DNA of 64,000 nt from Oscillospiraceae bacterium. GTDB lineage: Bacteria > Bacillota > Clostridia > Oscillospirales > Ruminococcaceae. The notes beneath the pieces were generated by a model that searched no databases, had not been told where the DNA came from, and worked only from the letters and a program-made list of their open reading frames with translations. The DNA lies in contig JAFVOU010000021.1 in the NCBI GenBank assembly GCA_017505635.1, forward strand, positions 1-64,000. Reading direction: 5' to 3'. The translations under genes and the position numbers were made by a program. Below are positions 52,597 to 60,550 of the stretch, one piece after another. Each line of letters starts with the position of its first letter. The first letter of the stretch is position 1.

Positions 52597-53517
52597 ATGG
52601 ACATAGTTCAGTTAAAATATTTTATTGCGGTGGCTGAAAACGGAAGTTTCTCCGAAGCAGCCGAAGTAATGTTCAGTGCACAGTCCACTGTTTCAAAACA
52701 GATTGCTGCACTCGAAAAGGAACTTAACGTTCAGCTGTTTGACCGTTCCAAAAGGCGTATCTCCCTTACCGAACACGGAACTTTTTTTCTTAACCATGCA
52801 CAGATACTTCTTGGCAATTACAACGATATGCTTAAAGAACTCGAAAGCATTACTGCCACTGATGATAATTCTGTTGTCATACGGGCTACTGCCGCTATGC
52901 TTCCATATAATATGCTGAATTACATATCTCTTTTCAGAAATGCCGAGCCTTGGGCCAATGTAATGGTTGAAGAATTTGACGGCGAAGATATTATGCAGAT
53001 GCTCAGGGACAGCGAGTGCGATATGGCATTTTTCCGCGTGGGCAAGTTTGATGACGAACATTACGAAAAGCTGCCCGTACTTACAGAAAAATATATTGCT
53101 GTTCTGCCGGCAAATCATCCTCTGGCAAAACAGAAAAGCATTTCTCTTTCGCAGTTAAACAACGAGAAATTTATTTTATTCAGACAGAATTCCTGCCTGC
53201 ACCGGAACGCCGTAAATGCCTGTCTGGATATGGGCTTTGAACCAAATGTAATTGCAACAAGCAACCATACCACAAATATTTTTGAAATGGTCGGCATGAA
53301 TATGGGGGTTTCTCTGCTTCTGCAGAAAGGCACAGAACATTATATGAACGAAAGTTTTTCAAAAAGCGTATCCCTTGTGCCTCTTGACGAAGCTTTCACT
53401 GTAGAAGTAGCTTTTGCAAGATATAAAAAACATCACCACACAAAAGCATCCCAGGCACTTTGGGATTTCATACGGAATACCATTGAATCAAACAATCAGA
53501 ATATTAACGAATGTTAA
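52597..53517 (+). CDS. LysR family transcriptional regulator
   Basis: A 306-residue regulator. The N-terminal winged helix (residues 1-60) has QLKYFIAVAENGSFSEAAEVMFSAQSTVSKQIAALEKELNVQLFDRSKRRISLTEHG; the rest is a periplasmic-binding-like effector domain (about 88-300). TGAGG precedes the ATG. It is divergent from the opp operon with overlapping promoters, so peptide import is its likely target, and the effector may be a peptide or amino acid. It ends before a terminator. Confidence 0.94.
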   Translation: MDIVQLKYFIAVAENGSFSEAAEVMFSAQSTVSKQIAALEKELNVQLFDRSKRRISLTEHGTFFLNHAQILLGNYNDMLKELESITATDDNSVVIRATAAMLPYNMLNYISLFRNAEPWANVMVEEFDGEDIMQMLRDSECDMAFFRVGKFDDEHYEKLPVLTEKYIAVLPANHPLAKQKSISLSQLNNEKFILFRQNSCLHRNAVNACLDMGFEPNVIATSNHTTNIFEMVGMNMGVSLLLQKGTEHYMNESFSKSVSLVPLDEAFTVEVAFARYKKHHHTKASQALWDFIRNTIESNNQNINEC

Positions 53518-53556
53518 TTATTATAATATAATACATAAATATAACGCAAAAATAAG

Positions 53557-53586
53557 AATGGCCTGCCGGTAACCGGCAAGCCATTT
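53557..53586. terminator. Terminator between the LysR and MgsA-like genes
   Basis: Stem AATGGC-TGCCGGT/ACCGGCA-GCCATT with TTGTTTTTATTT on the plus side; shared by the converging minus-strand operon. Confidence 0.85.
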
Positions 53587-53595
53587 TGTTTTTAT

Positions 53596-54003
53596 TTATC
53601 TGTTATATTTCGGATTAACAATATTTCTCCAGTCAAGGTCACCGCGTTCAAGACCATGAATAAGAACCTCTGCTGTTGCAATATTGGTTGCCACCGGAAT
53701 GTTGTTTTCATCACACAGACGCAGCAACTCTTTATCACTTGGTTCGTTTGCTCGTGCCATTGTATCACGGAAGAATAACAGCATATCAATTTCGTTATAC
53801 TGCAGTCTTGCAGCTATCTGTTCTGCCCCACCCTGTGAACCGCTGTAAAAACAGTGCACATTAAGGTCTGCTGCTTCTGACACACGCTTACCTGTTATGC
53901 CTGTGGCAAGGATTGTGTGTTTTGACAATATACCCCTGTAAGCAATGCAAAACTGTACCATAAGTTCTTTTTTCTGGTCATGGGCTATAATCGCTATATT
54001 CAT
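53596..54003 (-). CDS. Methylglyoxal synthase-like protein lacking catalytic residues
   Basis: A 135-residue MGS-like domain that aligns end to end with clostridial MgsA (IAHDQKKELMVQFC, ILATGITGKRVSEAA, EIDMLLFFRD, NIPVATNIATAEVLI). Residues needed by the E. coli enzyme are changed: Asp71 (in GGD) is Ala60 (GGAEQ, codon GCA), His98 is Asn86 and Asp101 is Ser89, with one residue deleted in the loop before. Only the early His8 remains. It is therefore unlikely to make methylglyoxal and may be a phosphate-binding regulatory protein. Last gene of the mre block, 14 bases after the MinD-like gene; CGGAGG precedes the ATG. Confidence 0.85.
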   Translation of the reverse strand: MNIAIIAHDQKKELMVQFCIAYRGILSKHTILATGITGKRVSEAADLNVHCFYSGSQGGAEQIAARLQYNEIDMLLFFRDTMARANEPSDKELLRLCDENNIPVATNIATAEVLIHGLERGDLDWRNIVNPKYNR

Positions 54004-54017
54004 TGTCTTTTCCTCCG

Positions 54018-54749
54018 CTATTTAACAATTATCTGCACATGGCTGCCATTTAAACGTTCTACCATGGATGAAAATACTTTCTGACTTACACTACCCGCTG
54101 CCAATGGTCTGCCTGTCATAGCAGACAGGTGCAGCTGTTCATCTGCCGGGACAACCCCCAGAAGCTGTGCACAGCATGCGTCAATTATGCTGTCACCGTC
54201 TTCAAAACCCGAATGACGGAATGTCTCTTTATTATACTTATTTATAATCAGTCTGACATCCCTGATTCCGTTGTAATATATTTCGTCAGAAACAATTCTT
54301 GCATCTCTTACACTTATTGCATCGGGTGTTGCAACAACAACTGCCATATTGGAAACTGCCAGAGCTGCATTGAATGCTTCTCCTGTTCCTGCTGCAGTAT
54401 CGAGAATAATATAGTCATAATCATTGTATATGCTGTCTGTAAAAGCTTTGAGATTATGCAGAGATACCCCGTTTTTTCTGCCCGGAGCTGCCATAATATG
54501 CAATTTGTCTGTACGCGGACTTGTAACAATCGCTTTGTCTGCCGTACAGCTTCCATCCAGCACATCACCTATGTCATATACAGCCATTTCGCTTATTCCG
54601 GAAATGACATCTATACTGCGAAAACCCATATCAAGTTCTGTAAGAAAGGTTCTGTATCCTTTTAAAGCAAGTTCATGTGACAGAAAGGTTGCAACTGTGC
54701 TTTTGCCTGTTCCACCCTTGCCGGATGCTACCATTATAACACGAGCCAT
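54018..54749 (-). CDS. MinD-like P-loop ATPase
   Basis: A 243-residue ParA/MinD-type ATPase with deviant Walker A GKGGTGKST (residues 10-18), switch I-type Asp region ELDMGFRSIDVISG and Walker B YIILDTAAG. In Clostridia the mre-PBP2 block is often followed by minC, minD, minE, rodA and mgsA; here only this gene and an MgsA-like gene remain. The C terminus (MVERLNGSHVQIIVK) lacks the amphipathic helix by which MinD binds membrane, and the protein is shorter than MinD (about 265). Its function may be positioning of another cargo. CGGAGGAAAG precedes the ATG. Confidence 0.8.
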   Translation of the reverse strand: MARVIMVASGKGGTGKSTVATFLSHELALKGYRTFLTELDMGFRSIDVISGISEMAVYDIGDVLDGSCTADKAIVTSPRTDKLHIMAAPGRKNGVSLHNLKAFTDSIYNDYDYIILDTAAGTGEAFNAALAVSNMAVVVATPDAISVRDARIVSDEIYYNGIRDVRLIINKYNKETFRHSGFEDGDSIIDACCAQLLGVVPADEQLHLSAMTGRPLAAGSVSQKVFSSMVERLNGSHVQIIVK

Positions 54750-54887
54750 CTTTCCTCCGGTAAATATATATTACTTTTTTAGTATAACATATATTTACAA
54801 ATATTTACAACATATTTTGCTGATTAATTTAAAAATATTGCAAAATGTTTTCTTTAATCCTTATATTTTTAAGTTATATTTGTAACA

Positions 54888-57068
54888 TCAGTTCGCAGGT
54901 GCTTCTGTGTTCTGAACAGGCTGTACGCCACCCTGCGGCACTGTTTCCTCCTGCGGAACTGCATTTTGCATATTATTCTGCTGTTCCGGTGAATCCTGTG
55001 TATTTTCAGCAGTCTGACCTTCTGCATTTTCTTCAGCTGCAGACATTTTTTCTTCTCTGATTATATTCATCCAGTCAGGGTTTTGTCTCAACTCCTCAAG
55101 ACGGTAATATTCTTCAAATATTCCCCTTACCGTTTCAGCAAGATAATAACCGTTACCCGCTTTTTCCGCCACAATTGCAACAGCTATTTCCGGTGCTTCA
55201 ACAGGTCCGTATGCCATCATTGTCGCATTGTAATAGCCGTCTGCAACCTGTGCTGTACCTGTTTTTGAAGCGACCCCATACGGAAGCCCTTCAAGAAACT
55301 GTCTTGCGCTGCCTTCTGTGGAAGCCATAAGCATACCTTTTTCAACAATTTCGTAAGAATTGTTTTTGTCAGGAAGTTCTGACAGTATCGTTATAGGTGT
55401 CTGATATACAGTATGCCCTTCCATTGAAACTATCGAATCCACGATATGTGTATTAAGACGTTTGCCGTCATTTGCTATTGTTGCCGCGTATGTTGCAAGC
55501 TGTACCGGTGTTATAGCGGTATCAAGCTGACCGATAGCTGCCTGAATAACGTTACCAACCTGCCATGTTCCGCCAAAGCTCTCGGTATATTCAGGATTTG
55601 AAATAACACCTGTGCGCTCGGATATTTCAAGACCGGTTTTAACACCCATACCCATATGATTTGCAATTTCGTTAAGCTTTTCTATACCAAGCTGTCTGCC
55701 AAGGTCAAAGAAGAAACAGTTGCAGGAAACTTTAAGTGCTTCCTTAACATTTATTGTTCCGTGTGCTCTGCCGTTTGCACAGCTTGGAGTGTAGCTTGGT
55801 GCATAATACATATATTTACCGGTACAGGTATAGGTGGTGTCTTCCTCTATAAGTCCTTCCTGCAAAGCTGCAATAGCCACTGCACATTTAAAAACAGAAC
55901 CCGGTCGGTAAACACCCTGTGTAACACGGTTGAACAGCGGATTTGTAGGGTCGTTTGCATATTCGGAATAGTTTTCATTATATTTTGTCAGGTCATAATC
56001 CGGATAGCTGGCGGTTGCAAGTATACCGCCTGTTTTTACATCTATTACAACCGCAGAAATACCTTCGGCATCACGTCCCCATTCCTTGTCGGGATTTCTG
56101 TGCAGAACCTCCATCTGGTGTTCCAGCAGCTCTGTCAGCTTTTCCTGCAGCTGATAGTCCAGTGTAAGTCTGACAGTATTTCCTTCACTTGGCGAGTCAA
56201 GTATCTGCTTGTTTGTTATTTCGCCATACATATTGCGCTCTATCTGCACACTGCCGTCAGTACCTTTAAGATAACTTTCGTAAAGTTTTTCAAGGCCGGA
56301 TTTGCCCAGGGTGTCGGTCATTTTATATCCCTGGTCCTTAAGTTCGGCATATTCCTCAGCCCATATAATACCTACTGTGCCAAGAATATGCGGCAGAATT
56401 TCACCGTCCGCATAATATCTTTTGCTTGTGTCGTAAATCTCGATACCCGAAAGCTGTCGGGAATTTTCGGTTATAACCGCAACTGTTTTTTCTCCGACAT
56501 CTTTTGCTATTGTAAACGGAGTGCTGAGAGAATACCCTTCCCTCTCCATTGTATAGCGTATACCGCCTACCCTGCGCCACATGTCCTTTGGAATATCCTG
56601 CAGGTCATACCGTTCTGCAAGTTTTTCTATGATATCATTTTCCGTTGCATATATATTGAGCTCAAGGGTTTTTCGTACCCATTCGACTTCGGATTCTTCA
56701 CCGTCAATAAATGCATAAGGATATTCCTTTTCAAGAGGAAGGATATCATTTACATCTTCACCGTTCTTCTCCAGAATATCCAGTGCCTTTATTATCATCT
56801 GGTTAAGCTGTTCGCCTTTGAGATACGCACGATTGAGTGTTACGTTAAAAACAATCTGACTGGAGGCGAAAGGTGTGCCGTATTTATCCACTATGTCTCC
56901 GCGTGCTGCCGATAAGGTCTGTTCAAAAATAACAGATGTATTGGAACTTTCGAAATGTTTTTCGCCCTCGATAATCTGATACTGTACAAGCTTTGTTGCA
57001 AAAAGCAAAAAAACCAAACCAACAAACGCAGAAAGTATCTTTATTCTGAAACCTAATTCTTTTTTCAA
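54888..57068 (-). CDS. mrdA: Penicillin-binding protein 2 (elongation transpeptidase)
   Basis: Class B PBP that crosslinks peptidoglycan for cell elongation. It has an N-terminal helix (about 8-28), a dimerisation domain (about 60-290) and a transpeptidase domain with the triad motifs YRPGSVFKCA (SxxK), SCN (in VSCNCFFF) and SKTGTAQ. The last 70 residues are a Gln/Glu/Pro-rich tail (AEENAEGQTAEN...), absent from most PBP2s. The start is TTG, placed by GAGGTAAAT seven bases upstream; it lies three bases after the mreD stop. It belongs to the mre operon. Confidence 0.95.
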   Translation of the reverse strand: MKKELGFRIKILSAFVGLVFLLFATKLVQYQIIEGEKHFESSNTSVIFEQTLSAARGDIVDKYGTPFASSQIVFNVTLNRAYLKGEQLNQMIIKALDILEKNGEDVNDILPLEKEYPYAFIDGEESEVEWVRKTLELNIYATENDIIEKLAERYDLQDIPKDMWRRVGGIRYTMEREGYSLSTPFTIAKDVGEKTVAVITENSRQLSGIEIYDTSKRYYADGEILPHILGTVGIIWAEEYAELKDQGYKMTDTLGKSGLEKLYESYLKGTDGSVQIERNMYGEITNKQILDSPSEGNTVRLTLDYQLQEKLTELLEHQMEVLHRNPDKEWGRDAEGISAVVIDVKTGGILATASYPDYDLTKYNENYSEYANDPTNPLFNRVTQGVYRPGSVFKCAVAIAALQEGLIEEDTTYTCTGKYMYYAPSYTPSCANGRAHGTINVKEALKVSCNCFFFDLGRQLGIEKLNEIANHMGMGVKTGLEISERTGVISNPEYTESFGGTWQVGNVIQAAIGQLDTAITPVQLATYAATIANDGKRLNTHIVDSIVSMEGHTVYQTPITILSELPDKNNSYEIVEKGMLMASTEGSARQFLEGLPYGVASKTGTAQVADGYYNATMMAYGPVEAPEIAVAIVAEKAGNGYYLAETVRGIFEEYYRLEELRQNPDWMNIIREEKMSAAEENAEGQTAENTQDSPEQQNNMQNAVPQEETVPQGGVQPVQNTEAPAN

Positions 57069-57071
57069 AAT

Positions 57072-57599
57072 TTACCTCGCGTCAAATTTTTTGAATCTGC
57101 TTTGTATTGCAGAAATTATTCTGTAATATAAAACCGAAAATGCCACTGAATAACAACTTGATAAAAAAACCATTTTAAAAAACACCATAAACACATTTTT
57201 GTGTCCCGGCAGAATATAACTGAAGAAAAAATCCAGTGCAAGTATCACAAATGTGCATACAAAGGACAATGCCACCGTATTGCGGTAGTTTGCCTGAAAC
57301 ACAAATTTCACCAGTATGGTGCAGATTACACAGGCTATTATAATCGGTATGGTGTACAGCCCGACAATTCTGCCTGCAGAAAGTTCCATAAGAAGACCTG
57401 CAACAACATATACAATCAATGAGTAGCCGTCTTCTTCCAGCATAGCAAGGTTAATACAGAACGGAATGATAAAAACCGGTTTTACTCCCCATATCTGCAA
57501 AAACCCCGGTGTTCCCTGCAAAATATAAAGCACAAATACACACAGTGTAAGCAACATATATTTAATTGTCTGTTCCAGAGTGTTTTTTCTGCTGTTCAT
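57072..57599 (-). CDS. mreD: Rod shape-determining protein MreD
   Basis: A 175-residue membrane protein with five or six helices, a partner of MreC and PBP2 in the elongation complex. MreD sequences are poorly conserved; identity rests mainly on hydrophobic layout, length and place between mreC and PBP2. GGGAGAG precedes the ATG. 14 bases after the mreC stop. Confidence 0.9.
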   Translation of the reverse strand: MNSRKNTLEQTIKYMLLTLCVFVLYILQGTPGFLQIWGVKPVFIIPFCINLAMLEEDGYSLIVYVVAGLLMELSAGRIVGLYTIPIIIACVICTILVKFVFQANYRNTVALSFVCTFVILALDFFFSYILPGHKNVFMVFFKMVFLSSCYSVAFSVLYYRIISAIQSRFKKFDAR

Positions 57600-57613
57600 C
57601 GAGCTCTCCCGGT

Positions 57614-58432
57614 TTAATAATTTTTAATGACAAAAACTGTTTTTACTTCGGCTATTTCGCTTACCGGTTTTACAACCGCATAACTGTAATTGCCTGACGA
57701 ATCGGTTTCCACTTTTTCGACAGTGCCTACAATCAGATTTTCAGGAAAAATTTCTCCCATTCCTGTGGTGCTTACAATATCTCCCTCTTTTGCCTGTGTG
57801 TTTTTCGGCAGATATTTTATAAGGGTTTTTCCCTCATCGGAATATTCACTTGAACCGTTTACAATCCCCGTATCTCTTGTGCTGCTGACAAAGCATGCCA
57901 CATTCACAGACGGATTTAAAACAGTTGAAACCCTTGCATAGTTGGGCCCTGTTTCCACAACAACACCCACAACACCAACAGAAGACATAACAACGTCATT
58001 TTCTTCAATGCCGTCATTTCTGCCTGCATCTATTGTAAAAGAGCAGAATTTTTCCAGCCCGTCACGGCCGATTACCGATGCAGCCGCAACTTCATATTCA
58101 GGGTTTTCTTCCTTGATTTCAAGAAACTCTTTATACTGCTCATTTTCCATTTTGATTTTATCGTAATCAATCTGATTCTGCATCAGCTTTTTGTTTTCTT
58201 CTTTAAGTGCTTCGTTTTCGGCAATTATTTCGTCAATATTTATGTTTCTGTCCTTCCAGACAGAAAATTTATCCGAAACCCGTGCTGTTGCCTGTTTGAA
58301 AGGCACAGATACTGCTCCCAGAATTTCCTGAGGCAAAGTCGTAAGCTTTCCGTTTACTCCTGCATAAAGAGCCATGCCTGCCAGCACTATTATAACCGCT
58401 GCAACAATTTTAAAAGTATTCTTTTTAAACAA
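57614..58432 (-). CDS. mreC: Rod shape-determining protein MreC
   Basis: A 272-residue bitopic protein that links MreB to PBP2. N-terminal helix (about 8-24), coiled coil (about 65-105, EIIAENEALKEENKKLMQNQ) and the beta-rich MreC domain with VIGRDGLEKFCSFTIDAGRNDGI and VSTTGMGEIFPENLIVGTVEKV. The start is TTG, seven bases after GAGGAG. A terminator-like hairpin lies between the mreB stop and this gene, so expression may be lower than that of mreB. Confidence 0.95.
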   Translation of the reverse strand: MFKKNTFKIVAAVIIVLAGMALYAGVNGKLTTLPQEILGAVSVPFKQATARVSDKFSVWKDRNINIDEIIAENEALKEENKKLMQNQIDYDKIKMENEQYKEFLEIKEENPEYEVAAASVIGRDGLEKFCSFTIDAGRNDGIEENDVVMSSVGVVGVVVETGPNYARVSTVLNPSVNVACFVSSTRDTGIVNGSSEYSDEGKTLIKYLPKNTQAKEGDIVSTTGMGEIFPENLIVGTVEKVETDSSGNYSYAVVKPVSEIAEVKTVFVIKNY

Positions 58433-58496
58433 TTCAATGCTCCTCTGTTCTGTAAAATTGTTATTTTTGTTTTACAAAATTCCGCATATGTTAAAA

Positions 58497-58534
58497 TTGC
58501 AAGCCTTTGCTACACAAATATCAAAGGCTTGCAA
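58497..58534 (-). terminator. Attenuating terminator between mreB and mreC
   Basis: Thirteen-base perfect arms TTGCAAGCCTTTG/CAAAGGCTTGCAA, followed by ATTTTAAC on the minus strand, about 13 bases after the mreB stop. It should raise MreB over MreC, MreD and PBP2. Confidence 0.8.
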
Positions 58535-58546
58535 AAATTTTGCTTA

Positions 58547-59569
58547 TTAAAGTTTTCTTGTGTCTGCCTGCAGAACATCACCAAGTGTTTCCATATGGTC
58601 AAGCACATAACCTGTACCGTTTGCAACACAGTCCAGTGGATTTTCTGCAATGTAAACATCAATGCCTGTTTCCTGGCTGATAAGTTTATCAAGACCTTTA
58701 AGCAAAGCACCGCCGCCTGTAAGTGTAATACCGTTGCTGATGATGTCTGCTGCAAGTTCAGGCGGTGTTCTTTCCAGAGTTTCTTTTATAGCTTCGATGA
58801 TTTTTTCCAGAGATTCCTGCAGAGCTTCTCTTACATCTTCGCTTGTAACTTCAATATTTTTTGGCAGACCGTTGATAAGGTTGCGGCCTTTAACTTCCAG
58901 TTTAAGTTCTTCATCAAGTTTGAAAGCTGTACCGATTTCGATTTTAATCTGTTCTGCTGTTCTTTCACCGATGAGAAGGTTGAATTTTCTTTTGATGTAT
59001 GCAATGATAGCCGCATCAAATTCGTCGCCGCCTGTTCTTACACTCTTGGACTGAACAATGCCGTTGAGAGCAATAACAGCAACTTCGCTTGTGCCGCCGC
59101 CGATATCAACAACCATATTGCCTGTTGCTTCCTGTACAGGAAGTTTTGCACCGATAGCTGCTGCCATTGGTTCTTCAATAATCATAACCTGACCTGCACC
59201 TGCTGCGATGGAAGCTTCTTTAACAGCACGTCTTTCAACTTCTGTAACACCGGATGGAATGCAGATAACTATACGCGGCTTGAAAAGAAGGGATGTACCG
59301 CAAGCTTTTTTGATAAAAATTCTCAGCATACTTGCTGTAACATCAAAGTCTGCGATAACACCGTCTTTAAGCGGACGAACAACCATGATAGAACCTGGTG
59401 TACGGCCGATAACTTCTTTAGCTTCGTTACCTACAAATTTAACTGTGTCATTTTTTGTATCTACTGCAACAACACTTGGTTCGCGCATAATAACCCCTTT
59501 GCCTTTCATAAAAACAAGGGTGTTTGCTGTGCCAAGGTCGATACCAACGTCTTTAGTAAAACCTAACAT
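58547..59569 (-). CDS. mreB: Actin-like cell shape protein MreB
   Basis: Filament-forming ATPase that guides lateral cell-wall synthesis. It starts GFTKDVGIDLGTANTLVF (phosphate 1), has VVDIGGGTSEVAVIAL (phosphate 2) and ITLTGGGALLKGLDKLI (adenosine). 340 residues, normal length. I take ATG 59569, as AAGGAGAAAACAG precedes it; the frame opens seven codons earlier. An own promoter in the 99-base gap after maf is likely but not resolved. Confidence 0.98.
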   Translation of the reverse strand: MLGFTKDVGIDLGTANTLVFMKGKGVIMREPSVVAVDTKNDTVKFVGNEAKEVIGRTPGSIMVVRPLKDGVIADFDVTASMLRIFIKKACGTSLLFKPRIVICIPSGVTEVERRAVKEASIAAGAGQVMIIEEPMAAAIGAKLPVQEATGNMVVDIGGGTSEVAVIALNGIVQSKSVRTGGDEFDAAIIAYIKRKFNLLIGERTAEQIKIEIGTAFKLDEELKLEVKGRNLINGLPKNIEVTSEDVREALQESLEKIIEAIKETLERTPPELAADIISNGITLTGGGALLKGLDKLISQETGIDVYIAENPLDCVANGTGYVLDHMETLGDVLQADTRKL

Positions 59570-59689
59570 CTGTTTTCTCCTTTTACCCATACTTATATTA
59601 ATTATTTATTTTTATACTTTAAGACAGCCTATATGATAACACAAAAGATTTTGCTTTGCAATTATTTCCCTAAAGTTTTCATAAATATT

Positions 59690-60262
59690 TTAAATTGCCT
59701 TAATAATTTTGAGCAATTTATTCAGTTTTGCCACAGGAAGTCCCACAACAGTGTGATAATTGCCGTGAATTTTTGATATATATCCTGACATAAAGCCCTG
59801 AATTGCATAACCGCCGGCTTTATCATAAGGTTCGTCGGTAAGCACATATCTTTTTATTGTTTCATCATCAATATAATCCACATACACTTTTGTTGTATCC
59901 ACAAAAGAATAGATTATTCCTCTGCAGCATACACTCACCGCTGTGTGCACCATATGCGTGTTGTCAGACAGGCTTTTTATCATATTGTACGCATCGGCTG
60001 TATCCTTTGGCTTTTCCAGTATTTTACCGTTTAAATCCACCACTGTATCGCTTGCGATTACAACTGCATTTTTATCTGCATATCCCGCAGCAACAGTCCT
60101 GCATTTTTCTCTTGAAAGCACCAGTGTGCGCTGTTTTGCATCTGTAATTTTTACAGTGCTTTCATCAAAATCAGGCACTGAACATTCAAAATCCGGAACT
60201 ATCGCCTTAAGCAGTTCCCTTCGGCGCGGTGATGCGGATGCCAGTATAAATTTCATATCCAT
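59690..60262 (-). CDS. maf: Maf-like nucleoside triphosphate pyrophosphatase
   Basis: House-cleaning enzyme that hydrolyses non-canonical nucleotides (dTTP, UTP or modified forms) to monophosphates. Marks are LASASPRRRELL (residues 7-18), the Asp of VVIASDTVVDL, and EPYDKAGGYAIQG. 190 residues, standard. There is no clear SD before either Met (60262 or 60256); the gene begins next to the DUF4321 stop, so translation is probably coupled. Its place before mreB is conserved in many Firmicutes. Confidence 0.95.
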   Translation of the reverse strand: MDMKFILASASPRRRELLKAIVPDFECSVPDFDESTVKITDAKQRTLVLSREKCRTVAAGYADKNAVVIASDTVVDLNGKILEKPKDTADAYNMIKSLSDNTHMVHTAVSVCCRGIIYSFVDTTKVYVDYIDDETIKRYVLTDEPYDKAGGYAIQGFMSGYISKIHGNYHTVVGLPVAKLNKLLKIIKAI

Positions 60263-60263
60263 A

Positions 60264-60524
60264 TTATCTGTTGTGTCTGTATATAAACATTGCGATGGAG
60301 ATTGTAATGATATGCGCTACAGTAAGTGACATTGAAAAGCCGAATGTAAGTGTGAATATTGCAAGGTCAATTACTGCAGGGCTGTTTGGTGAAAAGCCTA
60401 TTGTCTGTCCGTATGCCAGCCAGCCCAAAGCGCCTGAACCTGCGCACAGGTTCGCTATGATAGAACCTGTTATAATACCTGCAATAAGGTAAAACAGGAA
60501 AAAGAAATCTCTTTTCATCTTCAT
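60264..60524 (-). CDS. DUF4321 small membrane protein
   Basis: An 86-residue protein with two hydrophobic helices (about 8-30 and 55-80) and the linker ALGWLAYGQTIGFSPNSPAVIDL, which fits DUF4321. These genes lie next to maf in many Clostridia; the role is unknown. GAGG precedes the ATG. Twenty-six bases after the U32 peptidase gene. Confidence 0.8.
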   Translation of the reverse strand: MKMKRDFFFLFYLIAGIITGSIIANLCAGSGALGWLAYGQTIGFSPNSPAVIDLAIFTLTFGFSMSLTVAHIITISIAMFIYRHNR

Positions 60525-60550
60525 TTTTATCCTCGTTATATAAATTTATT

